A stretch of DNA of 64,000 nucleotides from Rhizobiaceae bacterium (GCA_023953835.1 JAMLJB010000001.1:1054001-1118000), one strand, 5' to 3'; positions 53,336 to 63,257 are shown, counted from the first letter of the stretch. Numbers and translations are program-made. Notes: a model not told the origin generated them from the sequence alone.

Positions 53336-53671
53336 TCCCTAATTCCCCTGTTATCGCCAGAACCGGTTCGCTACACGCCGACCGCTGCTCGTCGTTCCGG
53401 CGTTCAGAACGAGAACCAGAAAAGCATAATGATTTCAAATCATTAATCGATTTAAAAAACGATCAAAATATCTAAATCGTTTAAATGCGCGGGCAAAATC
53501 GGTTGAAATCCACGTGGTCCGACCAATTGAAGGGACCATTGACCACAGGAGAAGCCCAACCGCCCTGTGACAATTGCATGAATGTGTGCCACATTTTGTA
53601 CCCAATTTGTTTTGCATGAGCCCCTACGCAACTCCGGAAGGGACTCTCAGCAAATGAAGGAGCCGCAAGAC
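53336..53671. promoter_or_regulatory. pckA-chvI divergent region with palindromes
   Basis: 336 bases. Near the pckA side lie ATGATTT-C-AAATCAT (53429-53443, perfect), ATCGATTTAAAAAACGAT (53446-53463, arms differ at one position) and the half-site ATCGTTTAAA (53476-53485). These make an AT-rich cluster about 95-150 bases before pckA and are likely operator sites for a dimeric regulator such as the LacI-type PckR. The rest, toward chvI, has no element I can support. Confidence 0.55.
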
Positions 53672-54373
53672 ATGGCGACAGTCGCCCTCGTCGACGACGA
53701 CAGGAATATCCTCACCTCTGTTTCGATCGCCCTTGAATCGGAAGGCTACCGCGTGGAGACCTATACGGACGGCGCATCGGCGCTGGAGGGGCTGGCCGCA
53801 AGACCGCCGAACCTCGCCATCCTCGACATCAAGATGCCGCGCATGGACGGCATGGAGCTGTTGCGTCGCCTGCGTCAGAAGACAGACCTGCCGGTGATCT
53901 TCCTGACCTCGAAGGACGATGAGATCGACGAGTTGTTCGGCCTCAAGATGGGCGCCGACGATTTCATCCGCAAGCCATTCTCCCAGCGCCTGCTGGTGGA
54001 GCGCGTCAAGGCGGTGCTTCGCCGCGCAAGCGCCCGCGAGGCCGGCGCCAAGGCGCCCGCCCAGCAGGCGCGATCGCTGGAGCGCGGCCAGCTCGTCATG
54101 GACCAGGAGCGCCACACCTGCACGTGGAAGGGCGAGCCGGTGACGCTGACCGTAACCGAATTCCTGATCCTGCACTCGCTGGCGCAACGTCCGGGCGTTG
54201 TGAAGAGCCGCGACGCGCTGATGGATTCGGCATATGATGAGCAGGTCTATGTTGACGACCGCACCATCGATAGCCACATCAAGCGCCTCCGCAAGAAGTT
54301 CAAGGCCGTGGACGAGGATTTCGAGATGATCGAAACGCTCTATGGCGTGGGATATCGCTTCCGCGAGGCCTGA
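53672..54373 (+). CDS. chvI: Response regulator ChvI
   Basis: 233 residues from the ATG at 53672 (AAGGAG nine bases upstream; the ATG at 53654 is an alternative). Receiver domain with DDD pocket at 8-10, phospho-acceptor Asp52 ([13 protein letters not shown]) and Lys in [10 protein letters not shown], then an OmpR-type winged helix (about 140-230). With ChvG it responds to acid and envelope stress and controls exopolysaccharide, motility and symbiosis or virulence genes. Confidence 0.95.
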   Translation: MATVALVDDDRNILTSVSIALESEGYRVETYTDGASALEGLAARPPNLAILDIKMPRMDGMELLRRLRQKTDLPVIFLTSKDDEIDELFGLKMGADDFIRKPFSQRLLVERVKAVLRRASAREAGAKAPAQQARSLERGQLVMDQERHTCTWKGEPVTLTVTEFLILHSLAQRPGVVKSRDALMDSAYDEQVYVDDRTIDSHIKRLRKKFKAVDEDFEMIETLYGVGYRFREA

Positions 54374-54413
54374 GCGTGGTTCCGGCTGGCGGCAACCCCT
54401 ACGGATCCGGTGA

Positions 54414-56192
54414 ATGGCAGTTGAAGCGCAGATGAGCAAACCGATCGCGGCAAAGCCGCGTCGTCGTCTCGCGCCGAGATTCCTGCGCCGGGCCGGAACC
54501 TCCGTGCGCACATTCTTCGAGCACCATCTGTTTTCGAGCCTGACAAGGCGAATCCTGATCCTGAACCTTGCCGCGCTGGCGGTGCTGGTCGTCGGCGTGC
54601 TCTACCTCAACCAGTTCCGCGATGGATTGATCGACGCGCGGGTGGAAAGCCTTCGTACACAGGGTGAGATCATCGCGGGCGCGATTGCCGCGTCGGCGAC
54701 GGTCGAGACCGATTCGCTCAACATCGATCCGGAGAAGCTCTTCGAATTGCAGGCGGGCGAGAATATCGGCCCCGGTTCCGACCTCGGAAGCCTCGATTTT
54801 CCCATCAATCCCGAAAAGGTCGCGCCGGTCCTGCGGCGCCTGATCTCGCCGACCAGAACGCGCGCCCGCGTCTATGACCGCGATGCGAACCTGCTGCTCG
54901 ATTCCAGGCATCTCTATTCGCGCGGCCAGATATTGCGTTACGACCTGCCCTCTGTAGACGACGAGGACGAGGGCATACTGGAACGCGTCGAACGATATGT
55001 GTTCGACCTTTTCAGGAACACCGACCTTCCGCTCTACAAGGAGCAGCCCGGCGGCAGCGGTGCGGGTTTCCCCGAGGTGATGACGGCGCTGACGGGCAGC
55101 CCCTCGACGCAGGTCCGCGTCAACGAACAGGGCGAGCAGATCGTTTCGGTTGCGGTTCCGATCCAGCGTTTCCGCGCGGTGCTGGGCGTACTCATGCTCT
55201 CGACGGAAGGAAACGACATCGACAAGATCGTCGCCGGCGAGCGGCGGGCCATCCTGCGCGTATTCGGCGTTGCCGCGCTCGCCAACGCCGTGCTGTCCGT
55301 GCTGCTTGCCTCGACCATCGCAAATCCGCTCCGGCGGCTGGCCGCGGCGGCGGTTCGCGTGCGGCGCGGCGTCAAGAAGCGCGAGGAAATCCCTGACTTT
55401 TCGGCGCGGCAAGACGAGATCGGCAACCTTTCCGTGGCGGTCAGGGACATGACGAATGCGCTTTATGCACGCATCGACGCAATCGAGAGCTTTGCCGCCG
55501 ATGTCAGCCATGAATTGAAGAACCCGCTGACTTCGCTTCGCAGCGCGGTCGAGACATTGCCGCTCGCCAGGACGGACGTCTCGCGGGATCGGCTGATGCA
55601 GGTCATCCAGCATGATGTAAGGCGGCTCGACCGGCTCATCACGGATATTTCAGACGCCTCGCGTCTCGATGCCGAACTGGCGCGCGAGGATGCGCAAAGG
55701 GTGGACCTGCGCAAGTTCCTGTCGGACCTCGTCGCGGCCTCGAAGGACGGCAGCCGGAACAAGAAGCAGGTCGAAATCGAGTTCGTCGCAGAGAAATTGC
55801 CGCAGGGAGCAAAGGGCTTTTTTGTCAATGGCCATGAATCCCGGCTCGGGCAGGTGCTGACCAATCTGATCGAAAATGCGCGGTCGTTCGTGCCGGACGA
55901 AGGCGGCAGGATCATTGTGCGCCTTGCACGGGCGGGCAAATTCAACGTCGTTTCCGTGGAGGATAACGGGCCGGGCATAAGGGTCGAAAACATAGACCGC
56001 ATATTCGAGCGCTTCTATACGGACCGGCCTTCCACCGAAGCCTTCGGCCAGAATTCCGGCCTCGGCCTTTCGATCAGCCGCCAGATCGTCGAAGCCCACG
56101 GCGGCAGGCTGGTCGCGGAAAACATTCCGGGCACGAAGCCGGGGGACCTGAAAGGCGCCCGCTTCGTGGCGAGCTTCCCCGCTGAAAGCTGA
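54414..56192 (+). CDS. chvG: Sensor histidine kinase ChvG
   Basis: 592 residues. First membrane helix about 43-63, a large periplasmic domain (about 65-275), second helix about 280-305, HAMP, then the dimerisation domain with phospho-His in DVSHELKNPLTSLRSAVETL and the ATPase domain (NLIENARSF, VEDNGPGI, GLGLSISRQIVEAHGG). The periplasmic domain is where ExoR binds in Sinorhizobium. It starts 41 bases after chvI; the next gene begins three bases after it. Confidence 0.95.
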   Translation: MAVEAQMSKPIAAKPRRRLAPRFLRRAGTSVRTFFEHHLFSSLTRRILILNLAALAVLVVGVLYLNQFRDGLIDARVESLRTQGEIIAGAIAASATVETDSLNIDPEKLFELQAGENIGPGSDLGSLDFPINPEKVAPVLRRLISPTRTRARVYDRDANLLLDSRHLYSRGQILRYDLPSVDDEDEGILERVERYVFDLFRNTDLPLYKEQPGGSGAGFPEVMTALTGSPSTQVRVNEQGEQIVSVAVPIQRFRAVLGVLMLSTEGNDIDKIVAGERRAILRVFGVAALANAVLSVLLASTIANPLRRLAAAAVRVRRGVKKREEIPDFSARQDEIGNLSVAVRDMTNALYARIDAIESFAADVSHELKNPLTSLRSAVETLPLARTDVSRDRLMQVIQHDVRRLDRLITDISDASRLDAELAREDAQRVDLRKFLSDLVAASKDGSRNKKQVEIEFVAEKLPQGAKGFFVNGHESRLGQVLTNLIENARSFVPDEGGRIIVRLARAGKFNVVSVEDNGPGIRVENIDRIFERFYTDRPSTEAFGQNSGLGLSISRQIVEAHGGRLVAENIPGTKPGDLKGARFVASFPAES

Positions 56193-56194
56193 TC

Positions 56195-56662
56195 GTGGCC
56201 TCGAACCTGCATGGAACGGCCATCATCCTCGGGGACCGGGGCGTGTTTGTGCGCGGCAGTTCGGGCAGCGGAAAGACCGAACTGGCGCTCGAACTTCTGG
56301 CGCGCGCCCGCATGTACGGGCTGTTCGCGCGCCTTGTGGCAGACGACCAGCTCTTCGCATCTACGGGCGGCGGGCGGCTGGTGTTGCGTGCTCCCGAAAC
56401 CATTGCCGGGCTGGTGGAAGTCAGGGGCCTCGGGCCGCGTCCCATCGAATGGCAGGAACGCGCCGTCATCGATCTTGTGGTCACCCTGATCGATCCGGCT
56501 GAGGCCGAACGCATGCCGGAGCCGGGCTCCGTTGTGCTGCATTCGGTGAGCCTGCCCGAATTGAAGCTGGCCGCGCGCACCGTCCATGACGCTGCGTCAG
56601 TTGTCATCGCACGACTGGGCATTGGCCCTTTTGATGCTGTGCACATGCGGCAAAATGGTTAA
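56195..56662 (+). CDS. hprK: HPr kinase/phosphorylase, short alphaproteobacterial form
   Basis: 155 residues starting with GTG. Only the catalytic domain is present, without the N-terminal domain of the Firmicute enzyme. The Walker A is GSSGSGKT (21-28), followed by LVADDQLFAS and the family signature VEVRGLGPRPIEW. It phosphorylates or dephosphorylates a Ser in HPr, here probably Ser55 of the gene at 57184. Being just after chvG, it links carbon state and envelope signalling. Confidence 0.94.
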   Translation: MASNLHGTAIILGDRGVFVRGSSGSGKTELALELLARARMYGLFARLVADDQLFASTGGGRLVLRAPETIAGLVEVRGLGPRPIEWQERAVIDLVVTLIDPAEAERMPEPGSVVLHSVSLPELKLAARTVHDAASVVIARLGIGPFDAVHMRQNG

Positions 56663-56785
56663 GCCGACTGCAATTTGCCACTTGTAAACGGGCTGCGGCT
56701 CGACAAGATAGCGCCCCACCCTAGGCGCTTGGCGCGATGGAAAGTAGAGTGCGGCCAGAGTCGGCCTGACAGGAGCCAGTAGAGT

Positions 56786-57187
56786 ATGATCGGACTCGTG
56801 CTTGTGACGCACGGACGGTTGGCCGAGGAATTTCTCAACGCCGTCGAACATGTCGTGGGGCCGCAGGAGCGGTTGGCAACTGTTTCCATCGAAGCCGACG
56901 ACGATATGGAGAGACGCCGCCAGGACATCGTCGATGCGGTTCAGGCCGTCGATACCGGGAACGGGGTGATCGTGCTCACAGACATGTTCGGCGGAACGCC
57001 TTCTAATCTGGCAATTTCAGTCATGGAGGCAGGCCGCGTCGAGGTGATCGCCGGTATGAACCTTCCCATGCTCATCAAGCTCTCATCGGTGCGCAAGACC
57101 GGCGACCTGCAGAAGGCGGTCGAGGAAGCACAGGCGGCGGGGCGAAAATACATCAACGTCGCCAGCCAGTTGCTCGCGGGTAAATGA
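56786..57187 (+). CDS. PTS EIIA component, mannose family (regulatory)
   Basis: 133 residues, the usual EIIA-Man length. The phospho-acceptor His9 lies in GLVLVTHGRLAEEF, and LTDMFGGTPSNLAI is diagnostic. There is no sugar permease in view, so it serves signalling in the alphaproteobacterial PTS-Ntr. The gap before it (56663-56785) has a small AGCGCC/GGCGCT hairpin. It overlaps HPr by four bases. Confidence 0.93.
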   Translation: MIGLVLVTHGRLAEEFLNAVEHVVGPQERLATVSIEADDDMERRRQDIVDAVQAVDTGNGVIVLTDMFGGTPSNLAISVMEAGRVEVIAGMNLPMLIKLSSVRKTGDLQKAVEEAQAAGRKYINVASQLLAGK

Positions 57188-57480
57188 TCCATCCCATGCC
57201 CGAGACAGACGATGCCGCCCGCGAAGTCCTGATCGTCAACCAGCGCGGACTGCATGCGCGCGCTTCGGCGAAGTTCGTCCAGATGGCGGGCAGCTTCGAC
57301 GCGGAGATCACCGTCGAGAAGGACGGGACGAGCGTTGGGGGCACCTCCATCATGGGGCTGATGATGCTGGCCGCGAGCCCCGGCTGCAAGATCCGCATAT
57401 CGGCCACCGGCCCGCAGGCGGACGAAGCGCTCAAGGCGCTTGAGGAACTGGTCGCCAGCCGCTTTGGCGAGGAAGTGTGA
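57184..57480 (+). CDS. ptsH: Phosphocarrier protein HPr
   Basis: 98 residues. The catalytic His24 is in RGLHARASAKF and the regulatory Ser55 in GGTSIMGLMML, the target of HprK. It carries phosphate from EI-Ntr, whose gene is not in the window, to EIIA proteins. An ATG at 57196 would shorten the start slightly. Confidence 0.95.
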   Translation: MIHPMPETDDAAREVLIVNQRGLHARASAKFVQMAGSFDAEITVEKDGTSVGGTSIMGLMMLAASPGCKIRISATGPQADEALKALEELVASRFGEEV

Positions 57481-57624
57481 TCTTCCCTCACATGCACAGA
57501 TAATGATTTCTTTATGTCTGATTGCCGTTCAGGCGGCGATCTGGTAGGACGCTGCAAACCCGCGCCCGGTCCGCACGCACGGATGCGTTGCCCGGCCGCA
57601 CCACCCACAAGCAGGATACCGAAC

Positions 57625-59025
57625 ATGGCTGCCAAGAAAGACTTTGTCGTTGCCGATATTTCGCTGGCCGATTGGGGTCGCAAAGAAATCGACATCGCTG
57701 AAACCGAAATGCCGGGCCTGATGGCGTGCCGCGCAGAGTTCGGCGAAAGGCAGCCGCTGAAGGGCGCCCGCATCAGCGGTTCGCTGCATATGACGATCCA
57801 GACGGCGGTCCTCATCGAAACGCTCAAGGCGCTCGGAGCCGACGTGCGCTGGGCGTCGTGCAACATCTTCTCGACGCAGGACCACGCCGCTGCGGCCATT
57901 GCGGAGAGCGGCACGCCTGTGTTTGCCATCAAGGGTGAATCGCTCACCGACTATTGGGACTATACCGACCGGATCTTCCAGTGGACCGATGGCGGCCTGT
58001 CGAACATGATCCTCGACGATGGCGGCGACGCCACCATGTATATCCTGATCGGCGCGCGCGCGGAGGCCGGCGAGGATGTGCTGTCCAAACCGGGCAGCGA
58101 GGAAGAGGAAATCCTCTTTGCGCAGATCAGGAAGCGCATGGCGGCCACGCCGGGCTTCTTCACAAGGCAGCGCGAGGCGATCCGCGGCGTGACGGAAGAG
58201 ACCACCACGGGCGTCAACCGGCTCTACCAGCTCCAGAAGAACGGCCTGCTCCCCTTCCCCGCCATCAATGTCAACGACTCTGTGACCAAGTCCAAGTTCG
58301 ACAACAAATATGGCTGCAAGGAATCGCTCGTGGACGGCATTCGCCGCGCGACCGACACGATGATGGCCGGCAAGGTGGCCGTCGTGTGCGGCTATGGCGA
58401 TGTCGGCAAGGGATCGGCGGCGTCGCTGCGCGGTGCGGGCGCGCGCGTCCGCGTGACCGAGATCGACCCGATCTGCGCGCTGCAGGCCGCGATGGACGGC
58501 TTCGAAGTGGTGACGCTGGAGGACGCGGCTCCCACCGCCGACATTGTGATCACCACGACCGGCAACAAGGACGTGATCACGCTCGACCATATGCGTTCCA
58601 TGAAGGACATGGTGATCGTCGGCAATATCGGCCATTTCGACAATGAGATTCAGGTGGCGGCACTGCGCAACCTCAAGTGGACGAACATCAAGCCGCAGGT
58701 CGACATGATCACCTTTCCCGACAACAAGCGGATGATCCTTCTGTCCGAAGGAAGGCTGCTCAATCTCGGGAACGCCACCGGCCATCCAAGCTTCGTGATG
58801 TCGGCCTCCTTCACCAACCAGACGCTGGCGCAGATCGAGTTGTGGACCAACCAGGGCACCTACGAGAACAAGGTCTACGTGCTTCCCAAGCATCTCGATG
58901 AGAAGGTTGCGCGGCTGCATCTCGACAAGCTCGGCGCAAAACTGACCCAGCTCAGCAAGGAACAAGCCACCTATATCGGCGTGACGCAGCAGGGCCCGTT
59001 CAAGGCCGACCACTACCGCTATTAA
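57625..59025 (+). CDS. ahcY: Adenosylhomocysteinase
   Basis: 466 residues from the ATG at 57625 (AGGATACC upstream), exactly the common length. NAD-binding [10 protein letters not shown], the substrate region [16 protein letters not shown], and the C-terminal KADHYRY ending are typical. It splits S-adenosylhomocysteine to adenosine and homocysteine, recycling the product of methyl transfer. A strong terminator follows. The 144-base upstream gap has no riboswitch that I could confirm. Confidence 0.97.
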   Translation: MAAKKDFVVADISLADWGRKEIDIAETEMPGLMACRAEFGERQPLKGARISGSLHMTIQTAVLIETLKALGADVRWASCNIFSTQDHAAAAIAESGTPVFAIKGESLTDYWDYTDRIFQWTDGGLSNMILDDGGDATMYILIGARAEAGEDVLSKPGSEEEEILFAQIRKRMAATPGFFTRQREAIRGVTEETTTGVNRLYQLQKNGLLPFPAINVNDSVTKSKFDNKYGCKESLVDGIRRATDTMMAGKVAVVCGYGDVGKGSAASLRGAGARVRVTEIDPICALQAAMDGFEVVTLEDAAPTADIVITTTGNKDVITLDHMRSMKDMVIVGNIGHFDNEIQVAALRNLKWTNIKPQVDMITFPDNKRMILLSEGRLLNLGNATGHPSFVMSASFTNQTLAQIELWTNQGTYENKVYVLPKHLDEKVARLHLDKLGAKLTQLSKEQATYIGVTQQGPFKADHYRY

Positions 59026-59053
59026 CCATTCCTGAAAAAACACAAGATATTGT

Positions 59054-59090
59054 GGCCGGGCGATTGACTTTTCGCCCGGCCTACTTTTTT
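59054..59090 (+). terminator. Terminator of ahcY
   Basis: GGCCGGGCG (59054-59062) pairs perfectly with CGCCCGGCC (59073-59081), followed by TACTTTTTT. It ends the ahcY transcript 119 bases before divL, which therefore needs its own promoter. Confidence 0.92.
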
Positions 59091-59208
59091 GCGCCGCGCC
59101 GCCTTCACGCCGATTCGCCCATTCGGTATCTTAGTGATTCGCGAGCGCTCGATTGGGTCAGCGGGGAACAGGAGAGCGCGCGTCACCGTTGCGGCGGAGA
59201 GGTACCAT

Positions 59209-61764
59209 ATGCCGGGGGAAGGCCCGCGCGACGCGGGAAATGCCGGGTCGGGCGGCAAGATCGATTCCACAATGCTGGTGCGAATGCCGGCACGCTTGGC
59301 GTTGAAGAAGGCGCTCATGCGGACGGCTGCCTTCGGGATCGCGCTCGGGGCAGGCGCTGCCGAGGTTCTCGCGCAGGAGCCGGCAGCGGCCGTGTCCTTC
59401 TTCCCTGCCTTGTCGACGCCCGAGGTGCTGCAACTGGCAATCGTCGCGGGCGTACTGTCCGCGACGTTCCTGACGGCAATCATCCTGATCCGCGACCGCG
59501 CGCGCATCGCATCCGAAAATTCAGAACTCAAATCGCGTCTTGTCGAGAGTGCCGCAACCGCGCGCCGCTACGAAGCGCTGATGAGCTTTCGCGACCAGCG
59601 CACGGTTGTCTGGGCGTCGGACTCGCGAAAGGCGGAGATCGTCGGCGCGCTTCCCTCCGACAGCGGTGCACCGGACGACCGGGCGCAGTTCCTCGCATTC
59701 GGGCGCTGGCTTAGCCCGCAATCCGCCGCGGCGCTCGACCAGGCCATCACGGCGTTGCGCGAACAAAAGCGCAATTTCGACCTGATGGTGGATACGCAGC
59801 AGGGCTCCGTGCTTGAGGTGCAGGGACGCCAGAGCGCCGGTTCGGCGCTGGTGCGGTTCATCGCGCTTTCAGGGCTGCAACAATCGCAGGCGCGGCTGCG
59901 GCTTGAGAACCAGAAGCTCGCCGCCGACTATGACGATGTGCTCTCGATGATGGACGGGCTCGACATGCCGGCCTGGGTGCGCGGCTATGACGGAAAGCTC
60001 AAATGGGTCAACCGCGCCTATGCGGATGCGGTCGAAGCGCCCGACCCGGAGACCGCGGTGCATTCGGCTCGCGAACTGCTTGGCACCCAGGTCCGCGAGG
60101 AAATTGCCGGACGCCACCGCGCCGCCGCACTCTACAGGGACGATATTTCGACAGTGGTGCGCGGCGACCGCAGAATGATGACCGTGGTGGACTTCTCCGG
60201 CGCCAATGGCGGAACCGGGCTGGCGCGCGACATCAGCGATCTGGAGATGCTGCGCGACAAGCTCAAGCGCGCCGAGCAGAACCATGTCGAGACGCTGAAC
60301 CATTTGATGACGGCGGTTGCGATTTTCGACTCCCGCCAGAAGCTCCGCTTCTACAACAAGGCGTTTCAGCAATTGTGGGACGTGGACAGCGCCTATCTGG
60401 ATAGCGCACCTGAAAATGCGCTGCTGCTCGATCATCTGCGCAGCAAGGGCAAGATCGGCGAACGGCCTGACTGGCGGCGCTGGAAAGAGGACGTGCTCCA
60501 GGCATATAGGGCCGTCGATCCGAAGGAAGACTGGTGGCACCTGCCCGATGGCCGCACCCTGCGCGTCGTGGGCAGCCCGCAGGCCAATGGCGGTGTGACC
60601 TGGGTTTTCGAGAACCTGACCGAGCAGATGGAGTTGGAGAGCCGCTACACGACCGAAGTCCGTGTTCGTGGCGAAACGCTCGACAATTTGGCCGAGGGCG
60701 TTGCCGTGTTCGGACATGACGGCAAGATCAAGCTGTTCAACCCGGCTTTCATGCGCTTCTGGGGCCTTGCGCCGGGCAGTCTCGAAACGGACATGCACAT
60801 TTCGGCGCTGCGCGCCCGCTGCGACGATGTCGCGATCAACAGTCCGTGGGGCGAACTCATGGCCGACATCACCGGCTTCGACGCCTCGCGCCGTGACCGT
60901 CAGGACCAGACGGAACTGAAAAGCGGCACCGTGCTGCGCTACGCCGTTATTTCGCTTCCGAACGATCAGGTCATGGTGACCTTCATCGACGTTACGGCCA
61001 GCGTGAATGTCGAGCGCGCGTTGCAGGAAAAGAACGATGCGCTCCAGCGCGCCTACCAGCTCAAGAACGATTTCGTGCAGCACGTATCCTATGAGCTTCG
61101 CACGCCGCTGACCAACATAAGGGGCTTCGCGGAGGTTCTCGCCATGGGCGAAACCGGGCCGCTCAACGACCGCCAGCGCGAATATATCCAGCACATCAAT
61201 GCATCGTCTGTCATCCTGTCCGACACGATCGACGACATTCTCGACCTTGCCACCGTGGATGCGGGTTTCATGCAGCTCGACCTCGGCGAAGTTCCCGTGC
61301 GCGAGGCCATCGATGCCGCAGCCGAGCTTGTGGCGGAGCGGCTGGCGGAACATCGCATCGCACTGAAACTCGAAACGAAGGGCGCGCCGCGCACCTTCTT
61401 CGGCGATGAGGCGCGCCTGAAACAGGTTCTCTACAACCTCTTGAGCAACGCCGCCAATTTCGCGCCGCCCGCCAGCACCATCACGTTGGCCTGCCGTCAA
61501 GTGACGAACGGCGTGGAGTTTTCGGTCCATGACGACGGGCCGGGCATGTCCGAGGAGATGCTGGGCATCGTATTCTCGCGCTTCGAATCGCGGGCGAATG
61601 GCGGGCGCAGGCGCGGCGCGGGCCTGGGCCTTTCCATCGTGAAGAGCTTCGTGGAACTGCACGGCGGAACGGTGCGGATCGAGACCGGCGCCGACAAGGG
61701 CACGACCGTGATCTGCTTCTTCCCCTTCCCGCCAGATGGCGGCGTGCGCGAAGCAGCCGAGTAA
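59209..61764 (+). CDS. divL: DivL-type PAS sensor pseudo-kinase
   Basis: 851 residues from the ATG at 59209 (GAGAGG upstream). N-terminal membrane helix about 85-110, followed by several PAS domains (about 150-600), a dimerisation helix and an ATPase domain (NLLSNAANFAPP, HDDGPGMSEEML, GAGLGLSIVKSFVELHGG). The H-box reads QHVSYELRTPL: Tyr628 stands where the phospho-His is expected, the mark of DivL, which controls CckA and so CtrA. Two GANTC sites (59112-59116, 59136-59140) lie upstream. Confidence 0.9.
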   Translation: MPGEGPRDAGNAGSGGKIDSTMLVRMPARLALKKALMRTAAFGIALGAGAAEVLAQEPAAAVSFFPALSTPEVLQLAIVAGVLSATFLTAIILIRDRARIASENSELKSRLVESAATARRYEALMSFRDQRTVVWASDSRKAEIVGALPSDSGAPDDRAQFLAFGRWLSPQSAAALDQAITALREQKRNFDLMVDTQQGSVLEVQGRQSAGSALVRFIALSGLQQSQARLRLENQKLAADYDDVLSMMDGLDMPAWVRGYDGKLKWVNRAYADAVEAPDPETAVHSARELLGTQVREEIAGRHRAAALYRDDISTVVRGDRRMMTVVDFSGANGGTGLARDISDLEMLRDKLKRAEQNHVETLNHLMTAVAIFDSRQKLRFYNKAFQQLWDVDSAYLDSAPENALLLDHLRSKGKIGERPDWRRWKEDVLQAYRAVDPKEDWWHLPDGRTLRVVGSPQANGGVTWVFENLTEQMELESRYTTEVRVRGETLDNLAEGVAVFGHDGKIKLFNPAFMRFWGLAPGSLETDMHISALRARCDDVAINSPWGELMADITGFDASRRDRQDQTELKSGTVLRYAVISLPNDQVMVTFIDVTASVNVERALQEKNDALQRAYQLKNDFVQHVSYELRTPLTNIRGFAEVLAMGETGPLNDRQREYIQHINASSVILSDTIDDILDLATVDAGFMQLDLGEVPVREAIDAAAELVAERLAEHRIALKLETKGAPRTFFGDEARLKQVLYNLLSNAANFAPPASTITLACRQVTNGVEFSVHDDGPGMSEEMLGIVFSRFESRANGGRRRGAGLGLSIVKSFVELHGGTVRIETGADKGTTVICFFPFPPDGGVREAAE

Positions 61765-63257
61765 TGCCGTCAGAACTGACGCTTTTTCTGGCCGACGAGC
61801 TGGCGACCTCGCGGCTTGGCGCCGACCTTGCGCTCGCGCTGCGCCCCGGCGACCTGATTGCGCTGAGCGGCGATCTCGGAACGGGAAAGACGACACTTGC
61901 CCGCGCCTTGATCCGCGCGATTGCCGAGGACGACACGCTGGACGTGCCGAGCCCGACCTTCACGCTGGTGCAGCCCTACGACATGCGGGTGCCCGTTTTC
62001 CATTTCGACCTCTATCGCCTCACCTCACCGGACGAACTGGAGGAACTGGGGCTTGCCGAAGCACTGGAAACGGGCGTCGGCCTCGTGGAGTGGCCGGAAC
62101 GCGCGGCGCTTCCCGAAAACGCCGTCACCATCTCGTTGGAACATGAGGGCGAAGGCCGCAAAGCGGTCATCAGTGGAGATGGTTCGGCCTTCGAACGCAT
62201 CCGCCGCTCACTGGACATAAGGGCGTTTCTGTCCGCATACGGCTGGGGCGAGGCCGAACGGCGCTACCTGTTGGGCGACGCGTCGGCGCGCGCTTACGAA
62301 ACAGTGCGCCTGTCCGGCGTGCGCGACCGCATCGTCATGAATTCGCCGCCATTGGTGCTCGGACCGCCTGTGCGCGACGGCAAACCTTACGCCGTGCTTG
62401 CACACACCGCGCAGACCGTTTCGGCCTTTGTCACCATCGACCATGTTCTGCGGAAGGCCGGCATCGCCGCGCCGCAAATCTATGCCTCCGATCTAGGCAA
62501 GGGCTTCCTTCTGATCGAACACCTTGGCACGGGGCCGTTTCTCGATGACGGCGAACCCGTTCGCGAGCGCTATGAAGCGGCGGCGCGCCTGCTGGCCGGG
62601 CTGCACCGGCACGAATGGCCGACCGACATCGAAGTGGATGGCGCGCGCCACACAGTCCCACCTTTCGACCGGGACGCGATGCTGATCGAAGTCGGCCTGC
62701 TCCTCGACTGGTACGTGCCCTACATGACCGGAGCGCCCGCGTCCGGTGCGATGCGCGATGATTTCGAGGCGCTGTGGAACGCCGCGCTCGACCGGATCGC
62801 CGGGGAGGAAACCTCGCTGCTGATGCGTGATTTCCACTCGCCCAACATTGTCTGGCGAGGCGACAGGACGGGCAGCGACCGGATGGGCATTCTGGATTTT
62901 CAGGATTCGATGATCGGGCCGACAAGCTACGATCTCGCATCGCTGGCGATGGACGCGCGCGTCACCATCCCGCCCGAACTGGAAGCGGCAATCGTCAATG
63001 CCTATCAGGAGGCGCGCGCCACCGACAGTCTGGACCACGATATGTTCGCTCTTTCTTACGCAACAATGGCCGCGCACCGGAACTCGAAAATCCTCGGCGG
63101 GTTCGTGCGGCTCGACCGGCGCGACGGCAAGCCCGCCTATCTCAGGCATCTGCCGCGCATCCGGGACTATGTGCGCCGCGCGCTGGTGCATCCCGGCCTG
63201 TCTGACCTGCGCCATTTCTATGAGCGGCACGGCCTGCTGGCCGAGGACCGCGCATGA
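61764..63257 (+). CDS. Fusion of TsaE ATPase and AmgK-type sugar kinase
   Basis: 497 residues; its ATG shares one base with the divL stop. Residues 1-150 are TsaE (Walker A GDLGTGKTT at 36-44, PSPTFTLVQPY, HFDLYRL, VEWPER), needed for threonylcarbamoyl-adenosine in tRNA. Residues about 155-497 are an aminoglycoside-phosphotransferase-fold kinase (LLMRDFHSPNIVW near 354-365, GILDFQDSMIGPTSYDLASL), matching AmgK, which phosphorylates N-acetylmuramic acid. Such fusions are frequent in Rhizobiales. The murU-like gene overlaps its end by four bases. Confidence 0.93.
   Translation: MPSELTLFLADELATSRLGADLALALRPGDLIALSGDLGTGKTTLARALIRAIAEDDTLDVPSPTFTLVQPYDMRVPVFHFDLYRLTSPDELEELGLAEALETGVGLVEWPERAALPENAVTISLEHEGEGRKAVISGDGSAFERIRRSLDIRAFLSAYGWGEAERRYLLGDASARAYETVRLSGVRDRIVMNSPPLVLGPPVRDGKPYAVLAHTAQTVSAFVTIDHVLRKAGIAAPQIYASDLGKGFLLIEHLGTGPFLDDGEPVRERYEAAARLLAGLHRHEWPTDIEVDGARHTVPPFDRDAMLIEVGLLLDWYVPYMTGAPASGAMRDDFEALWNAALDRIAGEETSLLMRDFHSPNIVWRGDRTGSDRMGILDFQDSMIGPTSYDLASLAMDARVTIPPELEAAIVNAYQEARATDSLDHDMFALSYATMAAHRNSKILGGFVRLDRRDGKPAYLRHLPRIRDYVRRALVHPGLSDLRHFYERHGLLAEDRA

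Noticed and set aside
56655..56662. ATGGTTAA CtrA-type octamer before the EIIA gene
   Set aside because: It includes the hprK stop codon and stands alone, so it is probably coincidental.
56712..56731. AGCGCC/GGCGCT hairpin after hprK
   Set aside because: Only six base pairs and no T-run; not reported as a terminator.
57481..57624. Possible S-adenosylhomocysteine riboswitch before ahcY (AGGACGCTGCAA resembles part of the conserved core)
   Set aside because: The remaining conserved segments and the required pairing arms could not be found; a covariance-model search would be decisive.
59869..61896. 675-codon open frame on the minus strand
   Set aside because: Antisense shadow of divL, rich in Arg, His and Gln with no motif.
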